Shown: positions 6,557-15,385 of the stretch, piece by piece
Layout of the letters: every line of letters begins with the position of its first letter
Position numbering within the stretch: position 1 is the first letter of the stretch
Assembly: GCA_910579975.1 (NCBI GenBank)
Contig: CAJTWU010000011.1
Location: 1-56,719, forward strand
Direction of reading: 5' to 3'
Length of the DNA stretch: 56,719 nt
DNA from: an uncultured Vampirovibrio sp.
GTDB taxonomy: Bacteria; Cyanobacteriota; Vampirovibrionia; Gastranaerophilales; Gastranaerophilaceae
The notes under the pieces: generated by a model
Databases searched by the model: none
What the model was told of the DNA's origin: nothing
The model's input: the letters and a program-made list of their open reading frames with translations, nothing else
Program-made: the position numbers and the translations under genes

Positions 6557-8809
6557 GTGCAGAATAGTTTGAACAAGGAAGGGAACATTGTAGAATTTCT
6601 TTCAAAGCCTATTAATGAAGCTAAGAAAGGTGTTTCTATACCAAACGAATTATCAAAATCAGCATTTGTTACTCCACTAAAAGCAAGTGCTATCAGTGTT
6701 ATTAAAAAAGATGGTACAAGAGAGCATTTTGATAACTCTAAAATCATTAATGCCGTAAAAAAATCAGCTGCTCGAGCACTGGTTAGTTTTACAGATGAAG
6801 AATTGAAAGAAATATGTGATTTCGTAGATAATAATATTGTAAGAATGAATAAACAGGATGTATCTATCGCTGATATGCACAACCTTGTTGAAAGCGCTCT
6901 TGAGCACTTATATCCAAAGGTTGCGGACAGCTATAGAAACTACAGAAATTACAAACAGGATTTCGTACATATGCTAGATAAAGTTTATCAAGAATCACAA
7001 AGAATTATGTACATTGGCGATAAAGAAAACTCTAACGCCGATTCAACTCTTGTATCAACAAAGCGTTCATTAATTTTCAATGAATTGAATAAAGAATTGT
7101 ATAAAAAATTCTTCTTAACAGTTGATGAATTACAAGCAATCAGAGATGGTTATATTTATATTCACGATATGTCTGCAAGACGTGACACAATGAACTGCTG
7201 TTTATTTGATGTTGCTTCTGTTCTTAAAGGCGGATTTGAGATGGGCAACTTGTGGTATAACGAGCCAAAATCACTTGATGTAGCATTTGACGTAATCGGT
7301 GATATCGTAATGGCAGCAGCTAGTCAACAGTACGGCGGATTTACAGTTCCTGAAGTTGATAAAATTCTTGCACCTTACGCTGAAAAAACATTTGAAAGAC
7401 AAAATAATAAATATTTATGCTTAGGCTTGTCCTTTGAAAAAGCGAGAGAAGCAGCAATGGCAGATGTTCAAAAAGATTTTGAACAAGGTTTCCAGGGTTG
7501 GGAATACAAATTCAATACAGTAGCTTCATCACGCGGTGATTATCCGTTTATTACCGTTACAGCCGGTTTAGGAACCGATGAATACGAAAAAATGGCTACA
7601 TTAGCTATGCTTAAAATCCGTATGGGCGGACAAGGTAAAAAAGAATGCAAAAAACCTGTATTGTTCCCTAAAATAGTTTTCTTGTATGATGAAAACATTC
7701 ATGGCGAAGGAAAAGTTAATTATGACTTATTCAAAGCTGGTGTTGAATGTTCTAAAAAAACTATGTATCCGGACTGGTTATCTTTATCAGGTGAAGGTTA
7801 TGTTGCTGAAATGTACAAAAAATACGGCAGAGTTGTTTCACCTATGGGCTGCAGAGCGTTTCTATCTCCTTGGTTTGAAAGAGGAGGAATGTATCAGGCT
7901 GATGAAAACGATAAACCAATTTTTGTTGGTCGTTTTAACATCGGTGCAATCAGCTTACACTTACCAATGATTTATGCTAAAGCTAAAAAAGAAAGCAAAG
8001 ATTTCTATGCAGTTCTTGATTACTATATGGAGTTAATCAGACAACTTCATATTAGAACTTATGAATACCTTGGAGAAATGAAAGCTTCAGTTAACCCTCT
8101 TGCTTATTGCGAAGGCGGTTTCTTAGGCGGACATTTGGGTATTCATGATAAAATCAAACCTTTATTAAAAGCAGCTACAGCTTCATTTGGTATCACAGCA
8201 CTGAATGAATTACAACAGCTGCATAACGGCAAATCTCTTGTTGAAGATGGTGATTTTGCAATTGAAGTAATGGAATACATTAACAAAAAAGTTAATGAGT
8301 TCAAAGAAGCAGATGGATGGTTATATGCATTATACGGCACACCGGCTGAAAATCTTTGCGGATTACAGGTAAAACAATTCCGTAAAAAATATGGTGTCGT
8401 TTCAAATGTTTCTGATAAACCTTATGTTTCAAACTCATTCCACTGCCATGTTAGCGAAAATATAAGCCCGATTGAAAAACAGGATTGTGAAAAACGCTTC
8501 TGGGATTTGATGAACGGCGGTAAAATTCAATATGTAAAATATCCGATTGATTATAATACAGAAGCTGTTGAAACATTAATTTTAAGAGCAATGGATATGG
8601 GCTTCTATGAAGGGGTTAACCTTTCACTTTCATACTGTGATGATTGCGGACATCAGGAATTAAATATGGATGTTTGTCCAAAATGCGGCAGCAGAAATTT
8701 AACTAAGATTGACAGAATGAACGGTTATCTTTCTTATTCAAGAGTTAAAGGTGACTCAAGATTAGCTGATCACAAGATGGAAGAAATCAAAGATAGAGTT
8801 TCAATGTAA
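6557..8809 (+). CDS. nrdD: Anaerobic ribonucleoside-triphosphate reductase (class III)
   Basis: The 750-residue glycyl radical enzyme makes dNTPs without oxygen. An ATP-cone allosteric domain comes first (SVIKKDGTREHFDNSKIINAV, about residues 33-125). The barrel domain contains HDMSARRDTMNCCLFD. A zinc site with CDDCG and CPKCG pairs precedes the glycyl radical motif RMNGYLSYSR, with Gly near residue 723. GTG 6557 is preferred over an upstream TTG because AGGAGG ends 9 bases before the GTG, while it would touch the TTG. The activase NrdG is needed but is not in this window. Ends at a strong terminator. Confidence 0.95.
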   Translation: MQNSLNKEGNIVEFLSKPINEAKKGVSIPNELSKSAFVTPLKASAISVIKKDGTREHFDNSKIINAVKKSAARALVSFTDEELKEICDFVDNNIVRMNKQDVSIADMHNLVESALEHLYPKVADSYRNYRNYKQDFVHMLDKVYQESQRIMYIGDKENSNADSTLVSTKRSLIFNELNKELYKKFFLTVDELQAIRDGYIYIHDMSARRDTMNCCLFDVASVLKGGFEMGNLWYNEPKSLDVAFDVIGDIVMAAASQQYGGFTVPEVDKILAPYAEKTFERQNNKYLCLGLSFEKAREAAMADVQKDFEQGFQGWEYKFNTVASSRGDYPFITVTAGLGTDEYEKMATLAMLKIRMGGQGKKECKKPVLFPKIVFLYDENIHGEGKVNYDLFKAGVECSKKTMYPDWLSLSGEGYVAEMYKKYGRVVSPMGCRAFLSPWFERGGMYQADENDKPIFVGRFNIGAISLHLPMIYAKAKKESKDFYAVLDYYMELIRQLHIRTYEYLGEMKASVNPLAYCEGGFLGGHLGIHDKIKPLLKAATASFGITALNELQQLHNGKSLVEDGDFAIEVMEYINKKVNEFKEADGWLYALYGTPAENLCGLQVKQFRKKYGVVSNVSDKPYVSNSFHCHVSENISPIEKQDCEKRFWDLMNGGKIQYVKYPIDYNTEAVETLILRAMDMGFYEGVNLSLSYCDDCGHQELNMDVCPKCGSRNLTKIDRMNGYLSYSRVKGDSRLADHKMEEIKDRVSM

Positions 8810-8810
8810 T

Positions 8811-8840
8811 AAAAAAGGGCTTTTATAAAGCCCTTTTTTT
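8811..8840. terminator. Bidirectional terminator nrdD / cytidylyltransferase
   Basis: AAAAAAGGGCTT and AAGCCCTTTTTTT pair around a short TTATA loop. The stop codon of the convergent minus-strand gene (TTA on plus, 8823-8825) lies in the loop, so its last codons form one stem arm. Confidence 0.85.
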
Positions 8841-9494
8841 TATTAATTCTTCTACAATCAACCAATCATTTTCTTCATCAATTTCGTATGCTGTTTCAGG
8901 AGGAAGCTCGTATGCAATAATTTTTCCTGAAAGACGACATTTGTCTTTTAGTATATTTTCAATGGAATTAATATAACAAGCTCCATTTTCTGCTATTATC
9001 CCTTGAAACTCTTGTCTACGAGGTCGGTTACGATAATCGTAATTGATTGGCTCAACTCCATTAGCTCCTTCTATCCAGTGAAATTGCTTTTCTCTAACAC
9101 CTGAAAAAATTGAATCAGCATCAGAGTTTTGAAGAACTTCAAACATACCATCAATATGTTCGGATTTTAATAATGGAGATGTTGCCTGAATTAAAATAAA
9201 ATTACCGTCTATATTTTTACCCTCAAGGTATTCAAGCATCACGCTTTCTGTTGAAGAAGTATCTTGAGCGTTTTCGGGATTTCTGTCATAGACTTCCAGC
9301 TTTGAAAAATCAAAAGACAAAACTGTTTTTTTAATCTCGTCGCTATCTGTTGCAATAACAAGTTTGTCAATGCATTTAGCTTCTTGCGCTGCTTTAGCAG
9401 TCCAATAAACAAGCGGCTTGTCATTCAACAATTTTATGTTTTTTAAAGGAATTGATTTACTTCCTCCACGGACTGGAATAAATGCTATGTTCAT
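8823..9494 (-). CDS. neuA: Acylneuraminate (nonulosonate) cytidylyltransferase, NeuA-like
   Basis: The 223-residue protein has the family's nucleotide-binding start IPVRGGSKSIPLKNIK and the ATDSDEI motif, plus a QATSPLL motif and a late NGACYI stretch. These enzymes join CMP to sialic, legionaminic or pseudaminic acid for surface or flagellin glycans. The exact sugar cannot be told. It is the last gene of a minus-strand run; its ATG overlaps the preceding stop as ATGA, implying translational coupling. NagA-like and ketopantoate-reductase-like genes lie just upstream, which fits amino-sugar handling only loosely. Confidence 0.85.
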   Translation of the reverse strand: MNIAFIPVRGGSKSIPLKNIKLLNDKPLVYWTAKAAQEAKCIDKLVIATDSDEIKKTVLSFDFSKLEVYDRNPENAQDTSSTESVMLEYLEGKNIDGNFILIQATSPLLKSEHIDGMFEVLQNSDADSIFSGVREKQFHWIEGANGVEPINYDYRNRPRRQEFQGIIAENGACYINSIENILKDKCRLSGKIIAYELPPETAYEIDEENDWLIVEELIKKRAL

Positions 9495-10363
9495 TGTTTT
9501 TCCTCCAAAATATTTATCAAATCATAGAGCGTTTGATTATAAGGAGTTGCTATCCCGAGTTTTTTACCGCGTTCAATAATTTCTCCCGCAAAAATATCAA
9601 CTTCTGTTTTTCTACCGGCAAGAATATCTTGCAGCATAGATGTTTTACCATCATCAACCATTAAAGAAAGAGCAAGTAACGCATCTTTTTCAAGGTTATC
9701 TAAACCTTTTACACCACTTGCTTCTCCGATTTGACGTACTTCTGAAATAAGTTTTTTAGCAAAAGATTTAAATTTCTCGCTTCGTTTCATTTCACCAAAA
9801 GTTAGGTTTAAAACAGCAGAAGTCTGGTTTGAAAAAATATTCATTGTAAACTTAAGCCATAAAGAATAAATAATATCTTCAGGAATTTCATAATCAATAT
9901 TATTTTCTTTAAAGAATTTTTCTAACCGCCCATTTGCACCAAAAACAATCTTGCCAACACCATCTTGAGTAACAGAATTACCATCTCGCACGGCACTATG
10001 TCCTATAAAATAAGCGGGAATAACTTTATCGTTTCCATAAACTGATGCAATTTTTTCTTCACTTGAAATCCCGTTTAACAGAGAAATTATAATCGTATTC
10101 TCTCCAACAAAATTTTTAATATTTGAAATAGCAGAGTCTAAACCGGAAGCCTTTGTTGCAACTATAATTAAATCAGCTTTCCCAGAGTCAGAGGGTAAAA
10201 TATAATCTAAATCTATTTTTTCACCATTAAGTATCGGAGGATTTTTTTGAAATCTTTCAAAACGGACATCATCTACAAGTATTTTTAAGTCACAAACATT
10301 TTTCAATTTGTTTGCATAAGTTAACCCGACTGCACCCAAACCGCATATAATTACTTTGTCCAT
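9491..10363 (-). CDS. panE: 2-dehydropantoate 2-reductase family protein (PanE/ApbA-like)
   Basis: A 290-residue two-domain NADPH-dependent reductase. The Rossmann start is IICGLGAVGLTYA. The C-terminal domain carries the family lysine in LWLKFTMNIFSNQTSAVLNLTFGEM. Canonical members reduce ketopantoate to pantoate in coenzyme A synthesis, but paralogues act on other 2-oxo acids. Its position between a NagA-like and a NeuA-like gene leaves the substrate open. The start overlaps the nagA-like gene by 13 bases, with GGAG 8 bases upstream. Confidence 0.8.
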   Translation of the reverse strand: MDKVIICGLGAVGLTYANKLKNVCDLKILVDDVRFERFQKNPPILNGEKIDLDYILPSDSGKADLIIVATKASGLDSAISNIKNFVGENTIIISLLNGISSEEKIASVYGNDKVIPAYFIGHSAVRDGNSVTQDGVGKIVFGANGRLEKFFKENNIDYEIPEDIIYSLWLKFTMNIFSNQTSAVLNLTFGEMKRSEKFKSFAKKLISEVRQIGEASGVKGLDNLEKDALLALSLMVDDGKTSMLQDILAGRKTEVDIFAGEIIERGKKLGIATPYNQTLYDLINILEEKQ

Positions 10364-11223
10364 ACAATTTCTCCGACTGGTTCAAGTCCATGGTATCGAT
10401 AAACATTTTCAATATATTCAGGTTTAAATAAATCTAATTCAATTAACCGTTTTACAATCCCATCCAGAAGCATTGTACTTCCAGCTATTGTACCGTTGGC
10501 AGATGTTGCTTTTACACCATCATAATAGATTTTTGAGTCTGCAAATGTTGTTTCTTTCATCTCGCTGAACGTAATAGGTAACGCATCACTAATTAAAATA
10601 ACTTTATCTTTAACTTTGAACACAAGCTTCAACGCCTCATCACTCACATGCACTCCATCTGCAATAATTTCAGTATAAACATCATCAACCAGAGCAGAGA
10701 GAGCTGTACATTTCCCTCTATGATTTATCCCTGTCATAGCATTAAAAAGATGAGTAACTCCGTCAACCTTAGTTAAATCACCACCCACACAATGTCCGGC
10801 TTGAACTTTAACACCTTTTAATTTGAGATAATCAATCAAACCCTCATCAAGTTCAGGAGCAAGAGTAACTATTTTAATAAAATCATCTTCTATTAATTTA
10901 TAATTTTCTTTAGTCAAAGCAAGAAAGTGTTGGGGATTGTGAATACCCTTTTTTTCAGGATTAATAAAAATTCCTTCAAGATGAATACCCAAAATCGATT
11001 TAGAAGTGTTTGCAGCTTTCTTAATTACATCGATTTGTCGTTTTATATTCTCAACACTATCAGTCACCAGTGTAGGGAAAAAGAAACCAATTCCATGTTC
11101 CTGAAGTTTCTCGGCAACAAATAAAATATCATCTGTTTCTGCATTGTTAAAATCGACTCCGAAAGCCCCATGGATATGCTGCTCAATAAGCAAAGGCGTT
11201 TTTATTTCTAATTTTGCGTTCAA
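10351..11223 (-). CDS. Minimal N-acetylglucosamine-6-phosphate deacetylase-like amidohydrolase
   Basis: At 290 residues this is far shorter than usual NagA (about 380), because the flanking beta-sandwich parts are mostly missing; it starts directly with the metal-binding strand. Visible motifs are EQHIHGAFGVDF (HxH), GIHLEGIFINP (usually LEGPF), AGHCVGG, THLFNAM and DGVHV, and ISDALP with the catalytic Asp. It probably deacetylates an amino-sugar phosphate, giving hexosamine phosphate and acetate. The start is a TTG at 11221-11223, supported by GAGG 8 bases upstream and no in-frame ATG. Gene name nagA is possible but the short form makes me leave it blank. Confidence 0.75.
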   Translation of the reverse strand: MNAKLEIKTPLLIEQHIHGAFGVDFNNAETDDILFVAEKLQEHGIGFFFPTLVTDSVENIKRQIDVIKKAANTSKSILGIHLEGIFINPEKKGIHNPQHFLALTKENYKLIEDDFIKIVTLAPELDEGLIDYLKLKGVKVQAGHCVGGDLTKVDGVTHLFNAMTGINHRGKCTALSALVDDVYTEIIADGVHVSDEALKLVFKVKDKVILISDALPITFSEMKETTFADSKIYYDGVKATSANGTIAGSTMLLDGIVKRLIELDLFKPEYIENVYRYHGLEPVGEIVWTK

Positions 11224-11242
11224 TCTTGATACCTCACACCAA

Positions 11243-11262
11243 CCCTCTCCTCAAGGAGAGGG
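11243..11262. repeat. Palindromic CCCTCTCC-type repeat
   Basis: A perfect 8-bp stem CCCTCTCC / GGAGAGGG with TCAA loop, followed on the minus strand by TTGGTGTGAGGT. It sits in the 46-base gap between murE and the nagA-like gene. It resembles the widespread small interspersed palindromes that read PSPQGEGE when translated on the plus strand. Only one copy is visible here. Confidence 0.5.
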
Positions 11263-11269
11263 AGAAAAA

Positions 11270-12733
11270 CTAATTACCATAAAAGATTTCTCTTACTTTT
11301 TCTCTATCATCAAAATGAATTGTTTCATCTGCTAAAATTTGGTAATCTTCATGACCTTTACCAGCAACAAGAACAACATCATTAGCATTAGCTAATTTAT
11401 AAGCTTCTTTGATTGCAAGCTCTCTATCTGGTTCCACAATAACTTCGTTAACGCTTTTGAACCCGGCTAGAATATCTGTAATAATCTGTTGCGGGTTTTC
11501 ACTTCTTGGATTATCACTTGTAACAATGACCTTATCAGCATATTGTTCAGCAATTGCACCCATTTTAGGACGTTTAGTAGCATCTCTGTCTCCGCCGCAA
11601 CCAAAAATGCAAATCAGTTTTGCCTCTTTAGGTGTAATTTCTCTTGCAGCCTTAAGTACATTTTCCAAGCCATCAGGCGTATGGGCATAATCTACAATTA
11701 CAGTTGGTTTTGTTATAACAATTTCAAACCTTCCTGCAACACCGGGGATTTTTTCCAATACATTGATTGATTTTTCTATATCAAATCCCAGAGCCAAAGC
11801 AGTTGTAACAGCAGCAAGTACGTTATAAACAGAAAACATACCATTCATTGAAAGCTTGGTTTTATATTCTTTTCCCTTTACAACACAAGTAAATGAAGCA
11901 CCATCGTTATCAAAACTAATATTTTTTGCCATGACATCAGCTTTGCCTGTAACACCATAGGTATAAGTGTTAACAGATGGGGAGATTACTTCTTTAAATT
12001 TTTCAGCATACTCATCATCATTATTAATCACTGCAAAATCACCTGTTACAAGTTCAGAGAACAACATTGCCTTTGCTTTAAAATAATTATTCATTGTAAT
12101 ATGAAAATCTAAATGGTCTTGAGTTAAATTGGTTAAAACAGCACCATTAAAATCAACATAATCAACCCTATGCTGTACTAAAGAGTGTGAAGAAACTTCC
12201 ATTACAACATTGTCAATGCATTTTTCGTTTATATTCCATAAAAGTTCTTGCAACTCCGGAGCTTGAGGAGTTGTATGTTTAGCATCTTTGTATTCATTTT
12301 CACTTGAAAATTTATGTCCGAGAGTTCCAATCAAAGCACATTTATGGTTAAACGCTTCATATAGTTTTTGTATTAAATGTGTTACTGTAGTTTTACCATT
12401 TGTTCCTGTAACACCAATGATATTAAGTTTTCTGGAAGGATTAGCAAAAAGCTCACTAGAAATTTTTGCAATCATTTCTTCTGTTGAAGGAACTACAATT
12501 TGCGGAGCCTCAATACTTAAACGTCTTTCAACAACACAAGCTATAGCACCATTTGCAAGTGCTTCTTCTGCATATTCATGGCCATCAACATGTTCACCGG
12601 TAAGACAAATAAACAAATCTCCGGGCTGTACTCTTTTTGAATTGTATTTAATCCCTTCAACTTCTTCATCATAATCATTAATATTTACTATTTCTATAAA
12701 ATCCAGTTCCTTAATTAAATTTCCTAATCTCAT
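11270..12733 (-). CDS. murE: UDP-N-acetylmuramoyl-tripeptide synthetase, meso-DAP-adding
   Basis: The 487-residue Mur ligase adds the third amino acid to the cytoplasmic peptidoglycan precursor. The ATP loop is VTGTNGKTTVTHL, followed by TTPQAPELQ and the HxxVDF substrate region. The DNPRSENP motif predicts meso-diaminopimelate specificity, as expected for a diderm wall. The start overlaps the ftsI stop by one base (TAATG), so the two are translationally coupled as in classical dcw clusters. The usual downstream murF and mraY are absent; amino-sugar genes follow instead. Confidence 0.96.
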   Translation of the reverse strand: MRLGNLIKELDFIEIVNINDYDEEVEGIKYNSKRVQPGDLFICLTGEHVDGHEYAEEALANGAIACVVERRLSIEAPQIVVPSTEEMIAKISSELFANPSRKLNIIGVTGTNGKTTVTHLIQKLYEAFNHKCALIGTLGHKFSSENEYKDAKHTTPQAPELQELLWNINEKCIDNVVMEVSSHSLVQHRVDYVDFNGAVLTNLTQDHLDFHITMNNYFKAKAMLFSELVTGDFAVINNDDEYAEKFKEVISPSVNTYTYGVTGKADVMAKNISFDNDGASFTCVVKGKEYKTKLSMNGMFSVYNVLAAVTTALALGFDIEKSINVLEKIPGVAGRFEIVITKPTVIVDYAHTPDGLENVLKAAREITPKEAKLICIFGCGGDRDATKRPKMGAIAEQYADKVIVTSDNPRSENPQQIITDILAGFKSVNEVIVEPDRELAIKEAYKLANANDVVLVAGKGHEDYQILADETIHFDDREKVREIFYGN

Positions 12734-14469
12734 TATTGTCCTTTCTTACCTGAAAATTTATCAGGTTGTAAATTCAGAATATGCGTAACCTGTGTAGATA
12801 CCTCTTTAAATATAGGAGCAGCAACTGTATTTCCCCAGATTTCACCACCTTGAGCAGAGTCAACAATTACATAGATTAATACCTTAGGGTCACTTGAAGG
12901 TAAGTATCCAACAATTGATGTATACATTTTGTTTGTATAACCTGAACCATCATCTTTCGGTTTAATTGATGTTCCTGTTTTTGCTGCTATATTATAAGAC
13001 TCCATTTTGATGATTGATTTACCACGGTTAACACTTTCGGTCAAAATTTGGGTAAGCATTTTAGCATGTTCAGGAGTCATTACCTGAGTACGTTTAATTT
13101 TTATTGCTTCCTCTTCAGGGGAATATTTTATTACATGAGGTGTAACTCTGACTCCATCATTTGCAATAGCAGAAACTGCCGAAACCATTTGTATAGCAGT
13201 AACAGAAGTACCATAGCCATAACCCATGGTTGCATGGTCTGAAATATCCCATTTCCTTGCGGGTTTTAGAATACCAACCGATTCACCCGGCAAATCAATA
13301 CCTGTTTTTTCGCCATATCCAAATTTCTTGAGCATACCATAGAATTCTTCTCTATTCATTGTTTGAGCAACTTTTACAGAAGCAACATTACTTGAATGCT
13401 CAAATAAGTATACTAAATCAATCCATCCTGGATTAGGACGTCTCGCATAGTCATAGTTTTTGATTTCCCAACCCGCAATTTTAATTTTACCTGTATCTTC
13501 GATTTTAGAATTTCGATTGATTTTTCCAAGCTCCATTGCAGAAGCAACTGTTATAGTTTTAAATGTTGACCCTGGAGGGAAAACATCTGTTAATGTCCAG
13601 TTTTTACGCTGAAAACTTGAGGTGGTTTTAAAATTATTTGGGTCAAAGTTTGGATAAACCGCATAAGCTAAAATTTCACCATTGCGCGGATTCATCACAA
13701 TAACCGCTCCGCGGTATGCATTAAATTTATGGATAGCTTTCATCAAAGCTTTTTCGCAAACATGCTGAACAGCAGCATCAATAGTAAGTGTTACATCTTT
13801 ACCTTTTGGTGCAACAGTAGCAGAAACCGGATCTGTAGTAATATTATAGATTACTTTACCTCTTGGAGTAATTTCTAAATCACTACCTTTAGTAACACTT
13901 TCAAGCTTATCCTTAGCTGTATATTCAACTCCTGAAGCTTCATCAGCATCAAAATTATAATACCCCAGAACATGCGCAGCAAGAGAACCTTGAGGATAAG
14001 TTCTTATGCTCTTTTTATCCATAGGGATTTCACGCAAGTTTAACTTTGCAATCTTATCACGGGTTTGTCTATCCACATTTTTCTTTAAAGATATTAAAGG
14101 ATCTTTTTGCTTAAGTTTTTCAACTAAACTTACATAAGGAATATTTAAAATCGGCGAAAGCAGTTCTGCAAGTTCTTCCGGTGTATGAACAAAGTCATCG
14201 CGCCTTGCAAAAATATCATAATAAACCGTATCCGTAACAAGTTTTATACCATTTCTGTCATAAATATTACCACGCATAACAAAAGAATATGCTCTGCGTT
14301 GTTTTTTTGCCTTGTCACGATAGTGCTTACCATCAAAAACCTGAACAAAAATAAGATAGAAAACAAACAAAACAATAGCAGACAAAAATATTACCTGAAG
14401 CCATAAAATTCTTTCAGAAAACATTCTATTTTTACTTGACCTGTCTGTATTCCGTATCCTTCTCTCCAT
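12733..14469 (-). CDS. ftsI: Division-type penicillin-binding protein (FtsI/PBP2/SpoVD class)
   Basis: The 578-residue monofunctional transpeptidase has one membrane anchor (about residues 23-43), a dimerisation domain with RGNIYDRNG near 66, and the transpeptidase domain. Active-site motifs are STFK (301-304), SSN (359-361) and KTGT (497-500). It crosslinks septal peptidoglycan with an FtsW partner. A perfect TATAAT (14476-14481) ends 6 bases before the ATG and no ribosome site is present, so it probably also has its own leaderless promoter. FtsL, normally just upstream, is missing; two exported helical proteins occupy that place. Confidence 0.95.
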   Translation of the reverse strand: MERRIRNTDRSSKNRMFSERILWLQVIFLSAIVLFVFYLIFVQVFDGKHYRDKAKKQRRAYSFVMRGNIYDRNGIKLVTDTVYYDIFARRDDFVHTPEELAELLSPILNIPYVSLVEKLKQKDPLISLKKNVDRQTRDKIAKLNLREIPMDKKSIRTYPQGSLAAHVLGYYNFDADEASGVEYTAKDKLESVTKGSDLEITPRGKVIYNITTDPVSATVAPKGKDVTLTIDAAVQHVCEKALMKAIHKFNAYRGAVIVMNPRNGEILAYAVYPNFDPNNFKTTSSFQRKNWTLTDVFPPGSTFKTITVASAMELGKINRNSKIEDTGKIKIAGWEIKNYDYARRPNPGWIDLVYLFEHSSNVASVKVAQTMNREEFYGMLKKFGYGEKTGIDLPGESVGILKPARKWDISDHATMGYGYGTSVTAIQMVSAVSAIANDGVRVTPHVIKYSPEEEAIKIKRTQVMTPEHAKMLTQILTESVNRGKSIIKMESYNIAAKTGTSIKPKDDGSGYTNKMYTSIVGYLPSSDPKVLIYVIVDSAQGGEIWGNTVAAPIFKEVSTQVTHILNLQPDKFSGKKGQ

Positions 14470-14509
14470 AAGAAAATTATACCATAGTCAGGAGTAAATA
14501 GGAACAATA

Positions 14510-15385
14510 TTAAGCACGTTTGTCAATTATAGACTCAAAGTCTTTGAATACCTCATTACCAACCAATTGTTCCAGTCTTGAACGTGCTTCAAAAAATCTT
14601 CCCCGGGCTTTTTGCTGCTCATCCAGTGCCTCACGGTAAAAAGTATCCGTCATTAATATAACTTCTTTAGACAATTTTTGAGAAGCTTGATAGTTTCTAT
14701 AACATTTATCAACAGTTTCTGTTGTCATATTATATAATTGTCTTGCTGTTAAATAGTCATAATACAAATCTACAACCTTTTGCTGCAAATCTTCAACTTT
14801 TCTTACAAGAATAATCATATCCGCATCAGTAACTTGAGAATACTTATAATTTAAAGCTTTAGTATCACTTGACATAATTCCAAGAGTATTGCCGCCAATT
14901 AGTGCAGCACTTGCAAGAACAGGATTTCCCATCCCGGCACCGACAAAAGTGGACATGCCGGCAATTGTAGTCAAAACCTTTTTTACAGCACTGGAATCAG
15001 GTTTATCTTTATCAGGATTAGAAAGTTTATAAATTGCAAACTTAATTGTATCACTTCTGGTTGCGGCACCTTGCCATAAAAGTGATAAATCAGATTGCAT
15101 TTCATTATATTCAATCTCTAAACCTTGAGAGATTTCTAATGCCATTTTTTTAATACTCAAATCTGCATAAGTAATATTTTGGTTATCTTTTACAGAAACT
15201 TCCTTTTGCACAACAGGCTTAACAACTGTTTCAATCTCAAAATCAGCTTTGATTTCAGGCTTATCTGTCGTACCCAGTCTATAAAAAACATCTTGCGGAG
15301 CTGTCAAATCATCAAGCTGTAATGCTGCAAATACATTTGATTGCATTAATAATATTATTAAAAGGGCTGCAAAAAGTTTGTTCAT
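14510..15385 (-). CDS. Exported helical protein, paralogue of the next gene upstream
   Basis: I do not recognise the family by name. The 291-residue protein has a signal peptide (MNKLFAALLIILLMQSNVFA), a variable stretch, an LLWQG motif near residue 98, a small glycine/alanine-rich hydrophobic segment (about 143-170), then long helices ending in EARSRLEQLVGN. The paired long helices recall the periplasmic hairpins of TolC-like outer membrane factors, though no beta-barrel strands are obvious. The ATG overlaps the upstream stop as ATGA. Conserved order (LWQG, IxFAxxKLS, hydrophobic patch, helical hairpin) with its neighbour marks a tandem duplication. Confidence 0.75.
   Translation of the reverse strand: MNKLFAALLIILLMQSNVFAALQLDDLTAPQDVFYRLGTTDKPEIKADFEIETVVKPVVQKEVSVKDNQNITYADLSIKKMALEISQGLEIEYNEMQSDLSLLWQGAATRSDTIKFAIYKLSNPDKDKPDSSAVKKVLTTIAGMSTFVGAGMGNPVLASAALIGGNTLGIMSSDTKALNYKYSQVTDADMIILVRKVEDLQQKVVDLYYDYLTARQLYNMTTETVDKCYRNYQASQKLSKEVILMTDTFYREALDEQQKARGRFFEARSRLEQLVGNEVFKDFESIIDKRA

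Noticed and set aside
11144..11335. Plus-strand frame reading HQPSPQGEGEK
   Set aside because: It is a repeat-derived frame antisense to the murE and nagA-like genes without a ribosome site.
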